A DNA stretch of 64,000 bases from Cynocephalus volans (lineage: Eukaryota > Chordata > Mammalia > Dermoptera > Cynocephalidae). How positions within the stretch are numbered: the stretch's first letter is position 1; every line of letters starts with the position of its first letter. The stretch spans positions 45,176,407 through 45,240,406 of the forward strand of contig NC_084463.1 in assembly GCF_027409185.1 (NCBI RefSeq), written 5' to 3'. A program made the position numbers and the translations under genes. Of the stretch, positions 24,500 to 39,075 are shown piece after piece. A model generated the notes under the pieces. That model was not told the origin of the DNA. It saw only the letters and a program-made list of their open reading frames with translations, and did no database searches.

Positions 24500-24960
24500 A
24501 CCTAAAATACCATTGAAATTCTTATTCTTTACAAATCTTTATCTTCAGCTTAGATCTCTCTCCTGAACCCTGGAATCACGTATCCAATTGCCATTTGGAA
24601 ATTCTCACAGATATTTCAAATATAATGTGTGCAAGTCTTTGTCTTTTCTGCCCATTATATTCTTCTTCTGTTTTCCAAATTTCACTTTACAGTGCCAGCA
24701 CCTAAGTAACTGCGATCATGCAGATAGCCTTGGAGTTAAAATTCTTTCATTCTCTGCACAGCAAATTAGGACCAAATTCTATTTCTGCTTTTACTTTTTT
24801 TTCTTCTTTTTTAAAGGATTCCTTTCCTATTCTGTATGCTTACTGCTCTGTGTCCTGATGTAGGTGGTCATGTGTCATCCTGTTTTTTCCTCTCTGACTC
24901 TCCCTTCAGTCCTTCCCTTTTCTCCGTCTAGAGGATGACTGTTGAAATGCAAATCTGGAC
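24500..24960 (+). mobile_element. L2-like LINE fragment
   Basis: Sense-strand phrases (tctctctcctgaaccctggaatcacgtatcc, attgccatttggaaattctcac, cttggagttaaaattctttc) follow the order of the L2 3' coding region. The fragment is highly decayed. Confidence 0.5.
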
Positions 24961-24968
24961 AGGTGATG

Positions 24969-25378
24969 TATTAGTCCATTTTGTGTTGCTATAACAGAAT
25001 TACCTGAGACTGGGTGATTTATAAAGAACAGAGGTTTATTTGGCTTATGACTCTGGGACAGCTGCATCTGGCATGGGCCTCAGGCTGCTTCTACTCATGA
25101 TGGAAAAGCGGCAGGCAGCTGGTGGGTAAAAGCAGATCACATTGTGAGAGGAAGCAAGAGAGGAGAGAGAGAAGATGCCAGGGTCTTTTGAAGCAACGAG
25201 CTCTCACAGGAACTAATTGAGCGAGAACTCACTCATTAATCTGCCCTCCCCCAGGGAGAGCATTAATCCATTCACGAGGAATCTGCCCCCATGATTCAAT
25301 CAGTTTACAACACTGCCACATTGGGGATCAAATTTCTGCATGAGTTTTGGAGGGGAGAACACATCCAAACTCCATCAC
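24969..25378 (-). mobile_element. MST-like MaLR LTR, antisense, full length
   Basis: It begins tgtattagtccattttgtgtt and ends acatccaaactccatca. Its centre (atgatggaaaagcggcaggcagctgg on the plus strand) matches the sense copies at 47,268 and 55,505, so all three belong to one subfamily. Confidence 0.75.
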
Positions 25379-26122
25379 GTGACTTTCCTGTTCTTACAGG
25401 ACCTTATTATTTATACCCTGTGGTTTGAAAGTGGCAGTGTTCACCCTGGCGTGGACAAAAGCAGTCTTTTTGCACTGCAGTAATTAAAAATCAAAAACAA
25501 TGAGTGCATAGAATTTTTTGCTGCTTCATTCAGGTCAAAGTGTGTTTATCTCATAACAGCCCAGGATTATTCACTGAGACATGGTGCTGTGTGTAGTACC
25601 ATTATAGTAGTATGTGTGTTTTGTGTTCTTGTGACTGGACTTTTGCTGTTTCCTCATATTTATGAGAACATGGAAGAGCTAAACATTTCAGTGAAGTGCA
25701 AACTGAATACAAAATACAGTGGTAGTTTCCCATTCTTTCTTACCCCAGTCTGTATTGAACTTGTGTCTAAATTAGATCATCTAATGCATTATTTCATGTA
25801 TGTATTTATAGTTATGTCTTCATACCAGGTCATAAGCTCCTTAGAGAAGCAGAGTTTTATTCTTTCTTTTATCTGTAGCAATAAGGATCATTCTAGATCT
25901 AAAAGGTAAATTTTTAATATTTTTTGTAATTGATAAATTATTACAGCGGCAGAATGTTCCTACTGTGATTTTTCTTTCTTCCACCATATGGAATACAAAC
26001 AAGCTGCCTGCACTTATGTAAGATACAAATGAAACATGCACACAGAGAAGTGTGAACTCCCAGATTCTTGTTTTGTGACCTGGGGATGGTGACTTGAGTT
26101 GAGGAGAGATGTGCTGTTACAG
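25379..26122. other. Non-coding stretch, probable intron before KRAB-A
   Basis: No repeat or exon was recognised. It ends at the splice acceptor of the KRAB-A exon. Confidence 0.45.
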
Positions 26123-26246
26123 GGGTTGGTGTTTTTAGGATGGGGCTGTGGACTTCACCTGGGAGGAATGGCAGGAGCTGGATGATGTTCGAGGACTTTG
26201 TACAGGGATGTGACACTGGAGACCTATAGCAACCTTGTGTCATTGG
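26123..26246 (+). pseudogene. KRAB-A exon of ZNF717-like pseudogene, frameshifted
   Basis: The exon follows an AG at 26,121-26,122 and ends at a GTGAGT donor (26,247). The conserved part reads A-V-D-F-T-W-E-E-W-Q-E-L-D-D, the start of a KRAB-A box, which in intact proteins recruits TRIM28/KAP1. A 1-base loss near 26,189-26,192 shifts the rest: the continuation equivalent to L-Y-R-D-V and E-T-Y-S-N-L-V-S-L-G is in another frame, and the first frame reaches a stop. A second single-base change near 26,131-26,140 breaks the F-E-D-V entry. The exon is 124 bp against the usual 127. The MLE triplet is also altered (V-T-L-E). This module cannot encode a functional repressor domain. Confidence 0.8.
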
Positions 26247-26500
26247 GTGAGTGGGTCTTGGCAGTAAGTCCCAGGAGAAATAATACTTTTTTGTGATTCT
26301 TGATAAATATAGGAACCACATATAAGGTTTAATGCTATTTAGGTAAGATCCATTTCATGAAGAATGTGAATGTCATTCCTCTATAATAAAAGTTCAAATT
26401 GGCTCCTTCATTGAACAGCTTTTGAAGCTGAGCTTTTATAATTTTTCCAAGGATCTGACATAACAGTTTGGCAAAGTTCTATGTTATTTTCAATTAACAG

Positions 26501-26593
26501 GGCACTGCATTGCCAAACCTGAGGTGATCTTCAAGTTGGAGCAAGGAGCAGAGCTGTGGACTACTGAAGAGCCCCCAAACCAGAGCCTACAAG
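26501..26593 (+). pseudogene. KRAB-b exon of ZNF717-like pseudogene
   Basis: It lies between an AG acceptor (caattaacag, ending 26,500) and a GTCAGC donor at 26,594. In the phase left by the KRAB-A exon it reads G-H-C-I-A-K-P-E-V-I-F-K-L-E-Q-G-A-E-L-W followed by T-T-E-E-P-P-N-Q-S-L-Q, a clear KRAB-b box. The frame is open, so this exon is undamaged on its own. It sits 254 bp after the KRAB-A exon, a normal spacing for this family. Confidence 0.82.
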
Positions 26594-26926
26594 GTCAGCA
26601 CATACTGGGCAGAGAGGCTGGGAAGAGTAAAGGCCAACAGACATTGGCATTGCTCAGCTGTTTTTACCAATATTTTTCTCAGGTTTCAGGTCTGAGAATA
26701 GCTGGTGTATGTACATCAAGCACATGTATTTAATAATCTTCAAAGTGGGCTCTCACACTTATTCCCCAACCTTGTATTTGCTGAATATTTTTTAGTACTC
26801 ACCCAGAATCTAATCCTTTTCTGTCTCTTTGTAAACCTTTTTCTGTGTTGTTTGCTTTCTCAGTGTTCTTAATTGCTTTCTTTTTCTCTATTCTTGTTGT
26901 CAGTTTTTCTTTTTTCAGACTGTATT

Positions 26927-27266
26927 AGTTTGTTTTCTGTTACTTATAACAATACCTGAAACCAGGTAGTTTATAAGCAAACAAAATTCGTATCTATCAA
27001 TTCTATAGGCTGGGAAGTCCAATTTTTGGGAGTTGCATCTAGTGAGGGCTCTCTTTCTGGTGGAGATTCTCAGCAGAGTCTGGAGATAGTACAAAGTATC
27101 ACACCATGAGTAATGAATTAATCCATTCACGAGGGCATAAATCTCACTATCCAGGCATGTCTGAGAAGCCACACCTTTCAATACTGTAGTCAAACTTCCC
27201 ACCCTCTTAATACCGTTAAAGTAACGGTCAGGCTTCAATACATGTTTTGAGGGGATAGTCACACTA
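26927..27266 (-). mobile_element. MaLR (MST/MLT1-like) LTR, antisense
   Basis: It begins actgtattagtttgttttctg and ends gatagtcacactatagca, with ggctgggaagtccaat and tccattcacgagggc in between. It lies in the intron between the KRAB-b and finger exons. Confidence 0.65.
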
Positions 27267-28860
27267 TAGCACAGAGGTTTATTCTTACATTCATTTATTC
27301 TTTTAACACATATTAATTGAGTAGATATTAAGCATTTGTAATTTTACGGTTGTGCTTATAATATCAAAGATCTAAATAATGTCGCTTTTTCATAAAGTTT
27401 ACTTCTGATGAGAGAGAAGCAAGAAAATAATATATGTTAAGTAGTTGTATAAGAATCATGAGGAATATTTAATGACAGAGAGAGAAAAAATGTGAGCATT
27501 TGGGAAGGATTATCAGAGACGTAAGTTTAAGGAAGATTATTAAGTGCTTACTTTGATATAGCTTCAATTCAAGGTAACTTGTTTTTAATCTTGACATAAT
27601 ACATACTTAAATATAAAATCTAAATTTGAGAGTGGACGTCACTATCAGAAATAAGAAATTTGGAAGTCAGTTGCCTAAAGCAGGCATTTAAAGTCATAGT
27701 CACTGAGGAAGTCACCTGTGGAGTTGATAAGAAAATGAGACAAGAGGTCCAGAAGTGAGCATTATATACCATGAAGTAAGAAATCATGAAGCAGAGGAGG
27801 ACACAGCATAGGAAAGGGCTGGTCCTAGACTTGGGAGGAGAAGTAGGAGATTCTGGGTCCCAAGGCCACATGAAGGGTATCATGTTCAGGGGCTCAGATT
27901 TCTGGTAGGAAGTGGAGTTTGAAGTCAGCATTTTCTCCTTGTCTTTGTGGAAATCATTCTAAAATAACAAAGAAAATGAAAAATGTATGCAAATGTCCAT
28001 CTTTTATTAAAGTAGGAGATAGCTGAATCTCCAGTGCACATAAGAAATGTGGATTATCAAGCAGGAGTGCATGCACCTGAAATTGGGGGAGACTGCCAGT
28101 TGATCTCAGAAGGAGCTAGAAAAACATTTAGCAAGGATGGTGAGCACAGCCTGGGTTGCAGAACAAAATCTCTTTGACCAGCAAGGAAGCGGTGCCCAGG
28201 ATGGTAAACTGAAGCTCTCTGGGAAGCAGAGAAAGTCAGGTTAAATAAGAAATTTGGAGGGAGCAGGTTTTATCTAGTGTGGGAAAAAGGATATTTCTTA
28301 TTTGAAAAACCCCCGGATACCTTTAGACATTCCGTAGTGACGAGTTAAGACTTAACAAACATAGATGCAAGGCCAACATCCTGGATAAGTGACAAATTAT
28401 TGGCCTTACCTGAAAGTAACTGATGCTGCAAAATCTTGCCATTTTCAGGGCAGAATAATGAGATAAAGAGCAGTCTGAGACACCCACTGTGAAAAGAGTA
28501 AAATAGTGAACAGGGTGGACAAATGGCTAGTGACAAGTACTTTGTTGGAAAATATGACCAGGTGAATAGTCTAATAAGTATTTTCCTCTTTAATTAAAAA
28601 AGTAAACAAGGATGCAAAGAGTAACATAACTGGACATTAGAAAATACATTAATATAATGTATTACACTAAGTACATAAGAAAAGATATGTACTTATAAAA
28701 CCTTACCCATTATTAATTTTTAAACAGTTTTGTGCCACTAGGATTAAAAGAAAATGATTTGCTTTAATTTGAGCACATAATGAGCAGTGCTCATGTGTGG
28801 TACACTGATATGTTTTGTTGTTGTTGTTGGTGGGTTTTTTTTTTTTTTTTTTTTTTACAG
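27267..28860. other. Intronic stretch, nothing recognised
   Basis: No exon or nameable repeat was seen. A T-rich run (28,837-28,856) forms the pyrimidine tract of the finger-exon acceptor at 28,859-28,860. Confidence 0.5.
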
Positions 28861-31560
<2,700 letters not shown>

Positions 31561-32371
31561 AGAAAGTCCTGTATGGCAGAGACTTGCTGTTTATTTTTAG
31601 ATACCAAACTGTTTTCTTTTGTACACACAGCTAGCTTGCATTCTTGGCTTCCCTTTGTTATGTGTGGAAGCACGTAACTGATCTCCATTCAGAGGAATAT
31701 GGACACAGATGACAAACATTACTTTCAGGGCTGGCAACACCACCACCACCAAAATCCCCATATAGTTCTTCCTGGTTTCTCATGCCCTTTGGGACTGAAG
31801 TGCAGATGATCACCAGGGAGGCCTTGGGAGCAACAGGTTAAAGAAGGCCACCAGGATTGAAGACATAAGAATTTGATTGTTGAGAATAGAAATCTCCCCA
31901 CTTTTATTCCAAAACCCTCCATTTATACTTTACATGGGTGAGAAATTTACTCTGTTGGGCCATTGTACCTGTGATCTGTTGCTATACAACACAAACAGCC
32001 CCTGTAGCTAATTGACATTTTGAGCTTTCTGACAGAAGTTGCCAGTCCTTGTAGATGGAAGATTCACACAGGAGAGTAAGCTGTATTGTTGCCTTTTATT
32101 CTTATCAGTTTATGGAATAAATCAAAGAAATCATGAGGAGAAACAGCAACAAATTTTGAACCCCTTATCAGGAGGGACATCTCATTGAATACTGAGACTA
32201 AAGTAAATCTTTATAAATATCTTTAATGTTTCAACACTTTTAACAAAACTTCCAAGCATATTATATATCAGAATTTGAAGTGGAAACTATCAACATATAA
32301 TATGTATATAAGTTTTCAAAAAGAAATGATACATATAGTATCAAAACTACTTTAAGAATATTTGACACTAG
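31561..32371. other. Non-coding stretch after the finger exon
   Basis: This is probable 3' UTR-equivalent or intergenic sequence. A (CCA)n-like run lies at 31,738-31,750. No named repeat was seen. Confidence 0.4.
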
Positions 32372-32525
32372 ACAAATAGTTAAGTGGTGATACTGCCCGC
32401 CAGGGGACATTTGCCATGTCTGGAGGCATTTTTGTTGTCACAACTGGAGGTTGGAAGGTGTTACTCCATCTAGTGGGTAGAGGCCAGGGATGCTGCTAAA
32501 CAGCCTACAGTGCATAGAACAGCCA
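32372..32525. mobile_element. MER20-like hAT DNA transposon fragment
   Basis: It contains ggtgatactgcccgccaggggacatttgc, tgtctggaggcatttttgttgtcacaactgg and ctagtgggtagaggccagggatgctgctaaa in the order of MER20. The outer ends are lost. Confidence 0.7.
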
Positions 32526-33745
32526 TCTCAAGTATGTAGGGTTTATGCATATAAGTATTCTATTTAACAGGAAGTTTTCTTAGTGGAACCACACGTAAGT
32601 GTAGGTGGGGATGTATACGCTTAGCATAATATACTTTAAGATTGTATCTTTACTTTAAATGCCATTCTAGCCTCTTTATAGCTTGTTAAGTATATTAAGT
32701 CTACAGTATTGCTCTACACAGTTTTTGTACTCTCCTAGTCTATGTAAATTTCTATGATCATTGTTACCAAACTGTCTCAAGTAGAGAAATAAATTTTTCC
32801 AAAGTTTGAAGCTAACATCAAGCCATCTGATGTGTCTAGTAGAAACATTTCTGTAGAAATGAGCAAATCAGGTACATAACTGTTAATCTAAACAGCTGTG
32901 AACAATGTTACTCATTTTGTTCTATGCAGTGAAATGCAGTCTCTAAAAGAAAAACTTCCCCTTTTTGTTCCTACTTTTCATATCTTTGAATGTGACAACA
33001 GCATAGTTATGAGTACCAAGTGCTGTGTAACTCTTTTTGTAGTAATGGAATGCTGTGTGTGCCTTGCCACTGATAGAGGGGCAGCCTGGTGAATCCCACC
33101 TCTGTTGTGTAGCACATCAGCCCTAACTTCTCTGGGATTATTTCTTCCACTCAGTAACAGGGATAATAGGATCTATCCCCCAGGGTTATTGTGAGGAGTA
33201 AATTAGATAAAGTGAGTTGGATATTACCTGGTACCTAATAAACAATGTATGTTCTGTAGCTATGATGGTATTTGTTGTTATAACTTATAAAGATTTCTCT
33301 GTAAGAATTTGGTAGTTGGCAATAACTGTTTGGGTACCCAAGAGCCATCTCTCACTTTATGGTGAAGTCTTGATTTGGTTTTGTTACCCACTTGTACAGC
33401 AGAGTCATTCAGGCATTGATCTTGGTTGAGCTCTTTATGATTAACTCAGGCTAATTTTTTCTTTAGTGGTCTTTTAGAGGTGAACATGCAACCCCATTGT
33501 GTACAGTGTCATACTAGAAGGATTCTGTGATATGTATGGGAAAGTCTCCTCAAAGGGAAAGAGACATAGAAAAGATGGTTCTTCTGCATCAGGACATTGA
33601 TGTTTGTGGCATGCAGGTGTGGGGCCTGAGAGTGGCAGGACAGAATGCTGCAGAACCAGCATGAATGAATTGATGGGCCACTGAAATACCCAATTCAGCA
33701 GCTGCTCTGTTTTGGGACATTTATGGAGAGCATTAGGTTTTTTTG
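32526..33745. other. Non-coding stretch, nothing recognised
   Basis: No gene or nameable repeat was seen. Minus- and plus-strand frames of up to 97 codons have no recognisable domain. Confidence 0.4.
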
Positions 33746-34120
33746 TTGCATAAGAAATAGCCACCAACGTATTGACTCAAAACAACATACATTTACTATC
33801 TCAAGTTCCTGTGAGTCAGGAGTCTGGGCACAGTTTAGCCAGATCCTGTGCTTGGAATCTGAGAATTTTGTAAGCAGGATGTTGGCAGGGCTGCATTCTT
33901 ATCTGGAAAACTCTCACCTGGGCAATGCTCTGCTTCTGAACTCATGCAGGTTTGGGCAGGATTTGTTTCCTTGAAGACATATGACCGAGGACCCCTTACT
34001 CACTGGTTTCTGACTGGAGGCTGCGCACATCTTTGTGCTTCTCCATAGGCAGGGCACACAGAGCTGCTTGCTTCTTTAATGTTAGTGAGGGAGAACTTTA
34101 CTCTAGCCTGCTAGGATAGT
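33746..34120 (+). repeat. Interspersed repeat fragment of unassigned family
   Basis: It begins ttgttgcataagaaatagcc-accaacgtattgactcaaaacaacatacatttac, related to the fragments at 14,506 and 63,520. It is interrupted on the right by a t-SINE. Confidence 0.45.
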
Positions 34121-34125
34121 CCTTT

Positions 34126-34288
34126 AAAAAAAAAGATGACCTGTAAGGAGATCTTAACCCTTGAGTTGGTGTTGTCAGCACCACGCTCTCCCAAGTGAGC
34201 TAACAAGCCATCCCTATATAGGGATCCGAACCCACGGCCTTGGTGTTATCAGCACCCCACACTCCCAAGTGAGCCACGGGCCGGTGAC
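34126..34288 (-). mobile_element. Dimeric t-SINE (CYN type), older subfamily
   Basis: Two tRNA-like units are in tandem on the minus strand, each with the tggtgttgtcagca-type core. A poly(A) tail appears as a plus-strand region near 34,125-34,134. No clear target duplication was found. Confidence 0.75.
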
Positions 34289-34879
34289 CACAAGTGTAAC
34301 AACCCTTGCACCTTGCCATATTCTGTTGATTAGAGCCTGACCACAGGTCTCATCCATACTCCAGTGTGGAGGATTACATGAGGGTGTGACTCAGGGTCAC
34401 ATCAGGGTGTCAGCCACATGCATATTTTTATTTGGGGAAGAGGGGCAGTGAAGTTATGGGTTTTTCATCAAGCAGAAGGTATCTAAAATGACAGGTTAAT
34501 TTTATAACATTGCATACTGCAATTGTGAGGTAGAATTACTACTTATCAGAAATTGCTTCAAGGATAGCTGTTAATGCATCCTTGATAACTCCAAGCAATA
34601 GAAATGTTGTTTGTTATTCCATTGTTTGGAGGAAATGTGTTTGTATATTGATAAGCTTTCATATAAATAGAACATTTTGTTTGGAACACAGCATGGTGTC
34701 TGGCTTTTCTGTTCTTTAAACTTGAATACAGATATCACTGACATTGAATTGTTTATTAATACCTCCTCATAGTGTCACATGACTAGATTTGGTGTATAGA
34801 TGTGATCTAACTTTACCACCTTCTGACATCACTTTACTATTACTTATGACTAATGTACTCCTAACGTTCTGTTTATGTG
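34289..34879. other. Non-coding stretch, nothing recognised
   Basis: No supported feature was recognised. Confidence 0.4.
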
Positions 34880-35265
34880 CACAGGCTGCTGTAACAAAAC
34901 GCCAGTCTGTATGATTTAAACAACAAAGATTTTTTTCCCCACATTTCTGAAGCTGGAAAGTTCCAAATCCAGGTGCTGACTGGTTTGTTTCTATTAAGGC
35001 CTTTCTGGATTGCAGACAGCTGCCTTCTCACTGTTTCCTCATGTGGCCTTTCACCATTGCTCAGCAGAGAGAGAGAGAGAGGGAGCGAGAAAGCCCTGGT
35101 GTTTGTTTTGTAAGGACACAGCAGTCTTTAAGTTTTCAGGCTTGCCTAATTACATCATTTATCCATGAGTACCTTCTTGAAGTATCTGTCTCCAAATACA
35201 GTTGCATTTGGGGTTGGGGCTTCAACATATGAGTTTTGGGAAGGCACATTCAGTTAACAGCCACT
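34880..35265 (-). mobile_element. MLT1-like MaLR LTR, antisense
   Basis: It runs from acaggctgctgtaacaaaac to gcacattcagttaacagcc, with tctgaagctggaaagttcca and tcctcatgtggcctttcacc in the MLT1 antisense order. A (GA)n tract at 35,068-35,082 lies inside. Confidence 0.6.
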
Positions 35266-36033
35266 TAATTGAAATAGTCTTCATTGTTTACCATGTTATA
35301 ATTTGTAGTGGCTATTATTTTTGTTCAACATTTCTTTCCACATTATCTTAGTATTAGGCCAGCTTTGTGACCACAGGGGCATCACGTGACCCACATGTGA
35401 CAGCCGTCATGCTGCATGTCCAGGCCTGCATGGTGAGTTTCATCCAGTGTGAGTAGTGGATCCTCTGTGCCCTCTGTACTCATGGTAGTCACAGACCTGT
35501 TTGTGTGTGGGCCTGGCGCTGCAAAGGTCTGTTTATGGGTGGAGAGCGGCTGTGAGCCTAAGGTCCGGGCAGTCTGGACACCTCTGAGATCCTCACCATG
35601 TGCCTCTTGCTATGATTGCTACTGGACCCAGTGTATTTTCTATCTTTCTTGTCTCTTTTAAAATACTCTCGTGAAGTGGGTTACTACTATTTACAATTGT
35701 CCTAACTTGACCAAACAATCTGGCCTATGCCTTACCTATTTTTAATTTCACTGAACTATAGTTGTGCATAAATATAATGTCTAAAGTTATAGTAGATTTT
35801 TACTTTTTACTGTGGAGTAAATCTTTTTCATTACATTGATTCTTAGTTTTATTTTAAATCATGTCAACTTCTTTTCCACACTTAAAAAGCCCTGTCTGGA
35901 TTTTGATTGAATTTGCACTGAACTTAGATATTACTGGGCATCCACTTGGGCTAGAACACTTCATCTAGGTGGGGTGGGCCATTCCTAGGAGACCAGGCTA
36001 CAAAATGCAGTGTTTGGGATACAATTCTGTATT
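35266..36033. other. Non-coding stretch, nothing recognised
   Basis: No exon or nameable repeat was seen before the ERV begins. Confidence 0.4.
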
Positions 36034-36408
36034 TAATAGATCTGCAACATAACCACTGCCATTTTAGACAAGCCCAAGTACAAAATGGCATCAGCCACCT
36101 CCTCCCCTCCCCTTCCCCATTCTCTTTTACAAGAAGCCTCATGGTTTCAGAGAAAATGAAACTTGTTATTTCCGCATATGCAGAACTCTCCATTCCCGGG
36201 ACCTAACTCAATCCCCACCCCGGAATTACATCACCTAGCTCTTGGCACCAACATACCAATATAAGCTTCCACTCACTGCCCTATGTTAGCCGCTGTCCCC
36301 CATTTTCAGGGCAGTCCCAGTCTGTCCTCCATTTTGAGAACAGCCTGGCAGATTTCTTTCTTTAATAAAGCTTGAGCAGTACCCAGCATCTCAGCTCATT
36401 TTTTTTCA
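36034..36408 (+). repeat. 5' LTR of a class I ERV
   Basis: About 375 bp, closely matching the 3' LTR at 38,412. It includes a TATA-like accaatataagc near 36,254 and a polyadenylation signal aataaa at 36,364-36,369. It ends in TTCA just before the primer-binding site. Confidence 0.85.
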
Positions 36409-38411
36409 TTACGGTGCCCAAACCCAGGAAGGGCCCTGGCTGGACCATCGGATGATCCGTTCTCTCTTGGGTTGATTAGCTCCTGGCTGCCCTTCCCAGA
36501 CCTGCCAAAACTGGATGCCTCTGGGACTTTCACTGTTTCAGACCAATGCATCCAACACCAGTCTCAATTCAGGGTGAGTCAGTGGGTCTGTCCCGCCTAC
36601 TTCTACCAGTTCCCCTGACTACTCTCTATGGCTCTGGTCTCTATGAAGCCCAAGTGCCTGGCCAAAGGAACTCTTCTTGTGCCCCCCAGCTATTGGAAGA
36701 TGCTCCTCTAGCTGGTCAGTGGCTTTCCTCTCAAAAATGGTGGACACCAAAGAGGACGCCCTTTGCTGGCACTCTTGTGCCAGGACTGGCTGCCCTTTCT
36801 TACCCTCTACATAGGATCCTCTCGATCCAAACCTCCATGCTCTACACCCTTGCGCTGTCTCCTGGCCAATTTTTTGGTCTCCAGGGAGATGTTAAGCCTA
36901 AACTTCTTGTTTTCTGCTGTACTCCACACTCCATGCCTCTGGGCCATCTCCTGGCCAATTTCTCCACCTCCAGGGAGACAAACTTGAATGCCTTGTTACA
37001 ATGGATCTCAGTGGCCACAAGATGGCACTCAATTTAGATACTCACCGAAACAGCAAAAGTTGTAGAGATTCCTGTATGTTCAAGCTTTCTCCTATCTCTG
37101 AATGCGTTCTGTCAAAATTGTCCTATGTCTCAAATTCTCCTACCTCATCCTCAACCTCCCCTTCCAGACTTGGATCAGTCTTCTGATCTGTCAGCCCTCC
37201 ACATTTCTCTCTCTTCCCTCTACCTGGTCTTGAGATGCTCATCCTCAGCCACCGAACACCTCTCCTCTGCCTTCATCAGGTAACAACCCTGCCTCAGCTC
37301 CAGCTTTTTATAACTCTTCCATGAAGTGGCTGGTATGGAAGGAATTTTCTGAGTCTATGTAAGGGAGCAGGTCTGGATGGCGGCTCAGGTACATGCTGAA
37401 AATAATAGGTGGCCTGTGGGAACCATTGCTGTTCCTTGCACAGACCCCAGTTGGAACTACCAGGCTGGCAACGGGGATCAGGATCTCCAGGATAACATGA
37501 TCACACACTTGATTTATGGCCTCCAAAGGCTACTCACAAGTCAATTATGACAAGCTTAGAGGAATCACAGAGAGATACACTGAAAATCCCAATGAGTTCC
37601 TAACCCACCTCTCTGAGGCTTTATGTGAATACACATGTATAGACCCAAACTCCCCTGCAGGCATGGTCCTCTTACACTCTCATTTCATTACCCGATCAGG
37701 CCAAATGCCAGCTCCTGGCTAATGCCATCCATGGCTCACATACTCCAAAGCCAGCTTCCTTAAGAGGCAAGCCACCTGAGAACTTCAAATGCAGTCCACT
37801 GGACCACTTGGCACAGGCCTGTCATAACCCTAGGCCCCCTCCTGGGGCCCTGTCCTCACTACAAATGGCCAGGCCCCTGGGGGATTGACTGTTCCACTCT
37901 CCAGAAAGGGAGTGGCCCAGTCCCTAACCCACAACCTTCAGCTCCACAAGCATCTCTACTGGAGCTTCTAGGCTTTGCCCAGGAGGAGGACTGATGATGC
38001 CCAGGGCCTGAGGCCCCCATGGAAATCACCGCGCCTGAGCCCAGTGTAACTCGCCTTGTCACGGGTAAGCCAATCTCTTTTGTCATTGATACAGGGGCCA
38101 TTTACTCTACCCTTCCTGAATATGCAGGACCAACAACCCCATCCTCTATCTTAATAGTAGGGGTCATGGGATGAGAATACCACCCACAGATCACTTAAGC
38201 CCTCCCCTTCACCCTACATTACACCCAATTAACACACAAATTCTTAATAATGCATCAATGCCCATCCCCCTTACTGGGACAGGACATTTCTTTTCAAATT
38301 CAAAGCTACTCTTACCCTAAACACCTTGACTCCCATCTCTAGCAGGAAGTAGCTTCAGAAGAATGAGATCTCCACCCTTTTCTCCTTTTTCCTATACTTA
38401 AAAGGCAGGAA
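36409..38411 (+). mobile_element. Internal region of defective gammaretrovirus-like ERV (gag and protease remnants)
   Basis: A primer-binding-site-like segment at 36,412-36,429 (cggtgcccaaacccagga) resembles the complement of the tRNA-Phe 3' end with about three mismatches. Gag remains are strongest at 37,516-37,722, where a capsid-like segment includes Y-T-E-N-P-N-E-F-L and D-P-N-S-P-A-G. A degenerate nucleocapsid zinc-knuckle-like stretch lies near 37,790-37,825 and lacks its second cysteine. A protease active site D-T-G is at 38,088-38,096, and a protease-end-like L-L-G-Q-D follows near 38,270. Stops and frameshifts interrupt every frame. After the protease the sequence passes almost directly to a purine-rich tract and the 3' LTR, so pol and nearly all env are missing. 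It is non-coding. Confidence 0.78.
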
Positions 38412-38786
38412 TAATAGATCTGCAACATAACCAGCGCCATTTTAGACAATCCTAAGTACAAAATGGTGCCATCCACTTCCTCTCCTCCCCTCCCCCATTC
38501 TCTTTTACAAGAAGCCTCATGGTTTTGGAGAAAATGAAACTTTTGGCATTTCTGCATGCACAGAACTCTCCATTCCCATGACCTAACTCAATCCCCACCC
38601 CGGAATTACATCACCCAGCTCTTGGCACCAACATACCAATATAAGCTCCCACTCACTGCCCTATGTTAGCCACTGTCCCCCATTTTCAGGGCAGCCCTGG
38701 GCTGTCCGCTTTGAGTACAGCCTGGCAGATTTCTTTCTTTAATAAAGCTTGAATGGTACCTGACATCTCGGCTTACTTTCTTTCAA
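38412..38786 (+). repeat. 3' LTR of the same class I ERV
   Basis: About 374 bp, aligned end to end with the LTR at 36,034 with scattered substitutions and short indels. The purine-rich aaaaggcaggaa lies just upstream (~38,400). The signal aataaa lies near 38,741. The provirus therefore kept both LTRs and was not resolved to a solo LTR. Confidence 0.85.
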
Positions 38787-39075
38787 TATTTTAATACATG
38801 TACTTATTGTGGAATAATCAAAACACTCACATACCTATAATCTCACATCCTTATTTCTTTGTGGTGAAGACGTTTAAAATCAACATTTTTAGCAACTTTG
38901 AAGTATTCAGTACATTACTATGAATTGTCTTCACCGTGCTGTGCAATAAAGCACCAGAACTTACTCCTGCCTACCTGAAACCTTGTTCCCTTTGACCAAC
39001 ATGTGCTCTTTTTCCATCCCCTGCTGTCCCATGCCTTAGTCTCTGGTAACCTCCATTCTACTCTCTGCTGTTAGT
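38787..39075. other. Non-coding stretch, nothing recognised
   Basis: Nothing is supported between the ERV and the antisense L1 block. Confidence 0.4.

Noticed and set aside
36546-37037. 163-codon frame in the ERV
   Set aside because: It is an out-of-phase or heavily decayed gag-region frame in a defective provirus, not a functional gene.
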